From contig NZ_BAFY01000328.1 in the NCBI RefSeq assembly GCF_000308555.1, positions 1-64,000 on the forward strand: DNA of 64,000 nt. The letters run 5' to 3'. Below are positions 60,936 through 64,000 of this stretch, piece after piece (the first letter of the stretch is position 1; the number at the start of each line of letters is the position of its first letter). Both the position numbers and the translations under genes were made by a program. The DNA comes from Nocardia cyriacigeorgica NBRC 100375. Lineage in GTDB: Bacteria; Actinomycetota; Actinomycetes; Mycobacteriales; Mycobacteriaceae. Under the pieces are notes generated by a model. It searched no databases. It was not told the origin of the DNA and was given only the letters and a program-made list of their open reading frames with translations.

Positions 60936-61319
60936 TCAGAACGAGATGGAGCCGCGATTGTCCCGCATATTGAGGACCTTCGCGTTGTCATAGGCGTTCG
61001 AGATGAAGTCGGCCACCTTCCGGTCCTCGCGAGCGAGCGCAACGAGCTCGTCGACCTCCGAACGGAATTCGTCATCGTCGACGCTTGCGGCCTCGATCCG
61101 TGCGGCGACGATTTCCCTGTCGGCGTCGGTCGGCTCGCTGGCCAGTCGTGCGATGGCTGCGCTGGTCGGTTCGTCATCCCGGAACTTGGCGGCTATTCGC
61201 TGACGCAGCCGGTCGATCGCGGACCAGGAGCCGGCGGCGGCGCTCTGCGCCAGTCCCTCGCCGTACTTGGTGGCAAGCAGAATCGCTGCCGCGGTGCCGA
61301 GTGAAACGGGATCTACCAC
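60936..61319 (-). CDS. Small cytosolic protein coupled to membrane protein
   Basis: A 127-residue helical protein starting with GTG 61319 behind GAGGTGG. It begins with VDPVSLGTAAAILLATKYGEGL, continues with an acidic, Arg-rich helical middle (LRQRIAAKFRDDEPTSAAI) and ends with VLNMRDNRGSISF. The N-terminal pattern is common at the start of small effector-associated adaptor domains in actinobacterial conflict genes, but I cannot assign one with certainty. The closing DNRG motif recurs in the next protein (NIFGDNRGEI), suggesting the two interact. They are 8 bases apart. Confidence 0.65.
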   Translation of the reverse strand: MVDPVSLGTAAAILLATKYGEGLAQSAAAGSWSAIDRLRQRIAAKFRDDEPTSAAIARLASEPTDADREIVAARIEAASVDDDEFRSEVDELVALAREDRKVADFISNAYDNAKVLNMRDNRGSISF

Positions 61320-61588
61320 GTGCCCACCTCGATTCGATTGTGTGGTAGCTCATGGTATTCCGCCCGGCAGGTCTTGTACTGAGAACTTGCTGTGTTCGTC
61401 GCCGGAAACGTCGGGGATCCCCTTGCCGGACGCGGGCTGCAGCATGGTCAGGTCGATACAAGTATGAGTGCACAGGTAATCGGCCAGGTTGCGATAGCCC
61501 CAGGTGTCGGAGGCTTGCGGCACAATGCTGATCGAGACGACGATCGAGATCCCCAGCTGTCGGCTGTGGGCTTCAGGAAGGGCCGAGC

Positions 61589-62827
61589 ATGGATGAAGAG
61601 CGGGCTCCGATGACAACCGACGGTGGCTCCGGGGGGCAAACGGCGGATCTCGTGGTCATCGAGGACGAATTCGGTACGGCACTGGTCGGGGCCGAGGAAG
61701 CGATTGCCGAGTTCACCCGGCAGGAGGGTTTCTCGCTGCCGGTGGTGGCTGCTGAGTCCGGCGTGACGGTGACGACGCTCGCGCCGCGGTTGTTCGGCGC
61801 TCGTGCGGTTGGTTCGGCATACCTGGTCGGGACCAGCGTGGTCGAGTCGGCCCGTCGTGCACGGGGCACTACGGTGACCTATCACCGGATGGTGCGTGAT
61901 AGCAACGGCACGATCCGCTCGAATGCGAGGATCCCAGCACCCGGTGCTGCCGCCATCGCACCGCAAATGGCGGCTCTGATGGCGGTGGAAGCAGCGATCT
62001 CCGCGCAGTTCGACCAGATTCACGAGCACCTCGACGTGATAGAGGACAAGGTAGACGAGGTATTGCGGCTGGCAGCAGCCGAACGGCTCGGCGACATATA
62101 CGGCCATCATCGGGTACTGGCTCGGAAGGCTCGGGCGATGGCCGACGGCGATGCGCTGACGGCGACCGACTGGTCCTCCCTGGCCGGCCTCGGTCCGGAT
62201 CTGGAAGTCGGAGTGGAGCGGTTGCGGATGCATGCGATCAAGCAGGCCGAGACCCTCGACAGTCGCCTCGGGCCCGGCAAGCGTGCCGAGCAGCTCGAGG
62301 CGATGGTCCGTAAGAATCGGCTCGGTGAAACGCTGCAACTGCTGGTCGTCGCACAGAAATCGTTGTTCCTGTGGCAGCGGCTGCGGCTCGAGCAGGTGCG
62401 AGTCACCGAGCCGGAACACTTCGAGCAGACCATCGCCAGCGCCCGGAATATTCTGCGTGAGCAGTATCGTGCCGACGTCGACCTGGTAGTCGGCCTGCGC
62501 GAGCTGCTGACCACCCACGCGGTGCTGAAGACTTCCGAGGCACATCACAAGCTCGTCTCCCGGTCGTTGACCAAGCACCGCCAGGAACTGGAGTCGATGC
62601 TCGACCAGTTCGTTCAGGCCCGCAACCTGCAGCTGGCCACCTGGGAGGGTCGTGACCACGCGACGATTGCCGAGGCAATGATCGCGGCGAAAGCAAAAGC
62701 GGCGGCGCTGGCGACTTCGGGCCGTCGCCAGCTTGCCCGCGGCGGTGCCGGCATCGTGGCGTGGATCGATCCCGACGCAAAGAAACCAGCCGTTGTCGAC
62801 GCCGCTGAAGATCGCAGTGAGTCCTGA
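61589..62827 (+). CDS. Unknown alpha-helical/coiled-coil protein
   Basis: A 412-residue soluble protein starting at ATG 61589 behind AGGAAGGG. The first 130 residues include a short beta-rich part (ADLVVIEDEFGTALVGAEEA) and VAAESGVTVTTLAPRLFGA. From about 135 onward it is nearly all helix with coiled-coil potential (AISAQFDQIHEHLDVIEDKV, LGETLQLLVVAQKSLFLWQR, ELESMLDQFVQARNLQLAT). No membrane segment or catalytic motif is visible, and I do not recognise the family. It stands between the membrane pair and mcrC, facing them, and could be a sensor or scaffold, but that is speculation. Confidence 0.65.
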   Translation: MDEERAPMTTDGGSGGQTADLVVIEDEFGTALVGAEEAIAEFTRQEGFSLPVVAAESGVTVTTLAPRLFGARAVGSAYLVGTSVVESARRARGTTVTYHRMVRDSNGTIRSNARIPAPGAAAIAPQMAALMAVEAAISAQFDQIHEHLDVIEDKVDEVLRLAAAERLGDIYGHHRVLARKARAMADGDALTATDWSSLAGLGPDLEVGVERLRMHAIKQAETLDSRLGPGKRAEQLEAMVRKNRLGETLQLLVVAQKSLFLWQRLRLEQVRVTEPEHFEQTIASARNILREQYRADVDLVVGLRELLTTHAVLKTSEAHHKLVSRSLTKHRQELESMLDQFVQARNLQLATWEGRDHATIAEAMIAAKAKAAALATSGRRQLARGGAGIVAWIDPDAKKPAVVDAAEDRSES

Positions 62828-62929
62828 GACGAGGTGGGGGAGCGAAGAGTTCCCGGGCGTCGCGATATCCCCGGTCGTATCGGCTTGGGCCTTCACGGCC
62901 GCGAACGAGCGCCAGGATGAGCCACCTGG

Positions 62930-64000
62930 TCACGTGAACAATGCCGCGCGGATTCCATCGGCAGCTCGGGCAGGGGAGGCGGCGGTGTCGACGCCGTGTA
63001 TGTGCACGGAGCCCAAATGGCGTCGGTTGCCGGTGATGCGGACTGTGCGCTGAGATGTCGCGGTCGGATGGGGATGCACGATGGCTGCCACCGGTGCGGC
63101 TGGTGGGGCGTAACCGGCTGTGTAAGTGAGTAGTTGGTGGATGTCGGCGGTGCTCACGGTGTGGTCGGCGTAGGTCTTGTACTTTGCATCGATCGGGTAC
63201 AGCTCGGGTGTTTGGATGCCGTTGGTGCGCTGCAGCAGGACATCTGGGCGGAATGGTGGGCGGGGGGAGAGGTCGCCGTGGACGGTGATCGCTGAGGTGC
63301 CGGTGGAGGGGACGATGTCCACGCCGGTGGGGGCGGCGTCGTTGACCAGGCGGCGGACTATCGCTTCCCACAGGACGGGCATGTCCAAGAGCAGGGTTTC
63401 GGCGTTCGATCCGGTGTTCACCAGGAGGTCGGTGACGCCGCCGCCGCGCAGGATCAGGCCGGACCAGAGGTGGGCGGTGCGGTAGCGGCGGTTCAGGCGG
63501 GTGTAGGTGGTGCGGTCGAGGGTTCGCAGGACACGAGTCGCGGCGGTGGTGGTCGGGAATTCGATTGCGGTCTGGGCTAATTGGCGGGCCAGGTGGGGGT
63601 CGGAGACCACGGTGCGGGCTGCTCGCAGGGCCAGTCCGCAGAGTTGGTTTTCCCAGATGTCGATGGCGCGGTCGAAGGTGCGGCTGTGGAGTTGGTCGAG
63701 CATGCCGTAGCGCTTGGTGGCTTGGGCGACGATGTCGAGGCGGCCACGCAGGACCGGTTCGATGACGTCGTGGCGGACGTAGTCGCGGCGTAGGCCGTCG
63801 CGGAGCAAGATTTGGCATTCGGCGAGCAGAGCTGCTGCGACGAGGTCGGGGAGGCCGTGGCGGTCGAGCTGCCAGCGGCGGAGGGTGGTGTCGTGGGGTA
63901 CCGGGGTGGCGGTGGCGTAGCAGAACCAGCGCAGCAGGGAATCTCCGGTGAAGGCCACCTTCGGGGTGATGATGAGGCGGATGCGGTCGAGGGCGAGCAC
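62930..64000 (-). CDS. mcrC: McrC-type 5-methylcytosine restriction subunit (5' end outside window)
   Basis: The visible 356 codons are the C-terminal part of a McrC-like protein; the frame is open to the right edge and continues beyond it. The segment ELLRD-like KQILLRDGLRRDYV region, VLRGRLDIVAQATKRYG, IWENQLCGLALRAAR and RRYRTAHLWSGLIL match McrC, and FRPDVLLQ with YPIDAKYKTYAD supplies the D and DxK of the nuclease site. McrC works with the GTPase McrB to cut DNA with modified cytosines; no mcrB is visible, so it should lie just to the right. The second half of the gene has unusual base runs but an intact frame. Confidence 0.85.
   Translation of the reverse strand: MLALDRIRLIITPKVAFTGDSLLRWFCYATATPVPHDTTLRRWQLDRHGLPDLVAAALLAECQILLRDGLRRDYVRHDVIEPVLRGRLDIVAQATKRYGMLDQLHSRTFDRAIDIWENQLCGLALRAARTVVSDPHLARQLAQTAIEFPTTTAATRVLRTLDRTTYTRLNRRYRTAHLWSGLILRGGGVTDLLVNTGSNAETLLLDMPVLWEAIVRRLVNDAAPTGVDIVPSTGTSAITVHGDLSPRPPFRPDVLLQRTNGIQTPELYPIDAKYKTYADHTVSTADIHQLLTYTAGYAPPAAPVAAIVHPHPTATSQRTVRITGNRRHLGSVHIHGVDTAASPARAADGIRAALFT

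Noticed and set aside
1-64000. tRNA genes, integrases, insertion sequences or CRISPR arrays that would mark a mobile island
   Set aside because: I found no cloverleaf-like sequence, no transposase or recombinase motif and no regularly spaced repeats, so mobility cannot be claimed from this window.

Overview
The window is about 64 kb of GC-rich actinobacterial chromosome. Many GTG starts, strong AGGAGG-type ribosome sites, an Rv3235-family gene, a mycobacterial-type EF-G-like GTPase, XRE/DUF5753-DUF397 regulator pairs, DUF732 and Excalibur secreted proteins all point to Mycobacteriales, most likely Nocardia or a close relative. I saw no rRNA, tRNA, integrase, transposase or CRISPR array.

Left part (about 0-22.6 kb), mixed housekeeping and accessory genes: an MFS exporter divergent from its ArsR-type regulator across a tandem operator; an mgtC gene behind a convincing M-box (Mg2+) riboswitch with its own promoter, a hairpin and a possible leader ORF; an EF-G-like GTPase; two divergent paralogous UvrD-type helicases around an Rv3235-family gene; a histidine phosphatase; a lipoprotein 5'-nucleotidase; a frameshifted flavin monooxygenase; small secreted proteins; an unrecognised two-gene membrane/coiled-coil module; a methyltransferase; a NIPSNAP protein; and a compact operon of four tiny genes facing an XRE-DUF397 pair.

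Middle part (22.6-45.0 kb), a block of nucleic-acid machines with the look of a defence island. It starts and ends with paralogous proteins that fuse an N-terminal RelE-like domain to a UvrD helicase. The first lies downstream of an OLD-type ATPase/TOPRIM gene, which is the Gabija (gajA-gajB) layout with an added toxin-like domain. Next come a 1784-residue helicase-nuclease resembling the Hhe architecture (SF1 helicase, Vsr-like nuclease, DUF3320-like end), a convergent SF2 helicase with a DDVH box, and a coupled pair (1126 aa unknown plus 1650 aa DEAH/DUF1998 helicase) arranged like type III Druantia. A perfect 16-bp hairpin separates this pair from the second RelE-UvrD gene.

Right part (45-64 kb): small secreted proteins (one broken by an amber codon), then a type I restriction-modification operon in which hsdM-hsdS-hsdR are preceded by an extra HTH-adenine methylase-specificity fusion and followed by a Ser/Thr kinase; an AIPR-family abortive infection protein; two small genes sharing a DNRG motif; an unknown coiled-coil protein; and an mcrC gene running off the right edge. 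Family names come from motifs read by eye; no database search was possible.
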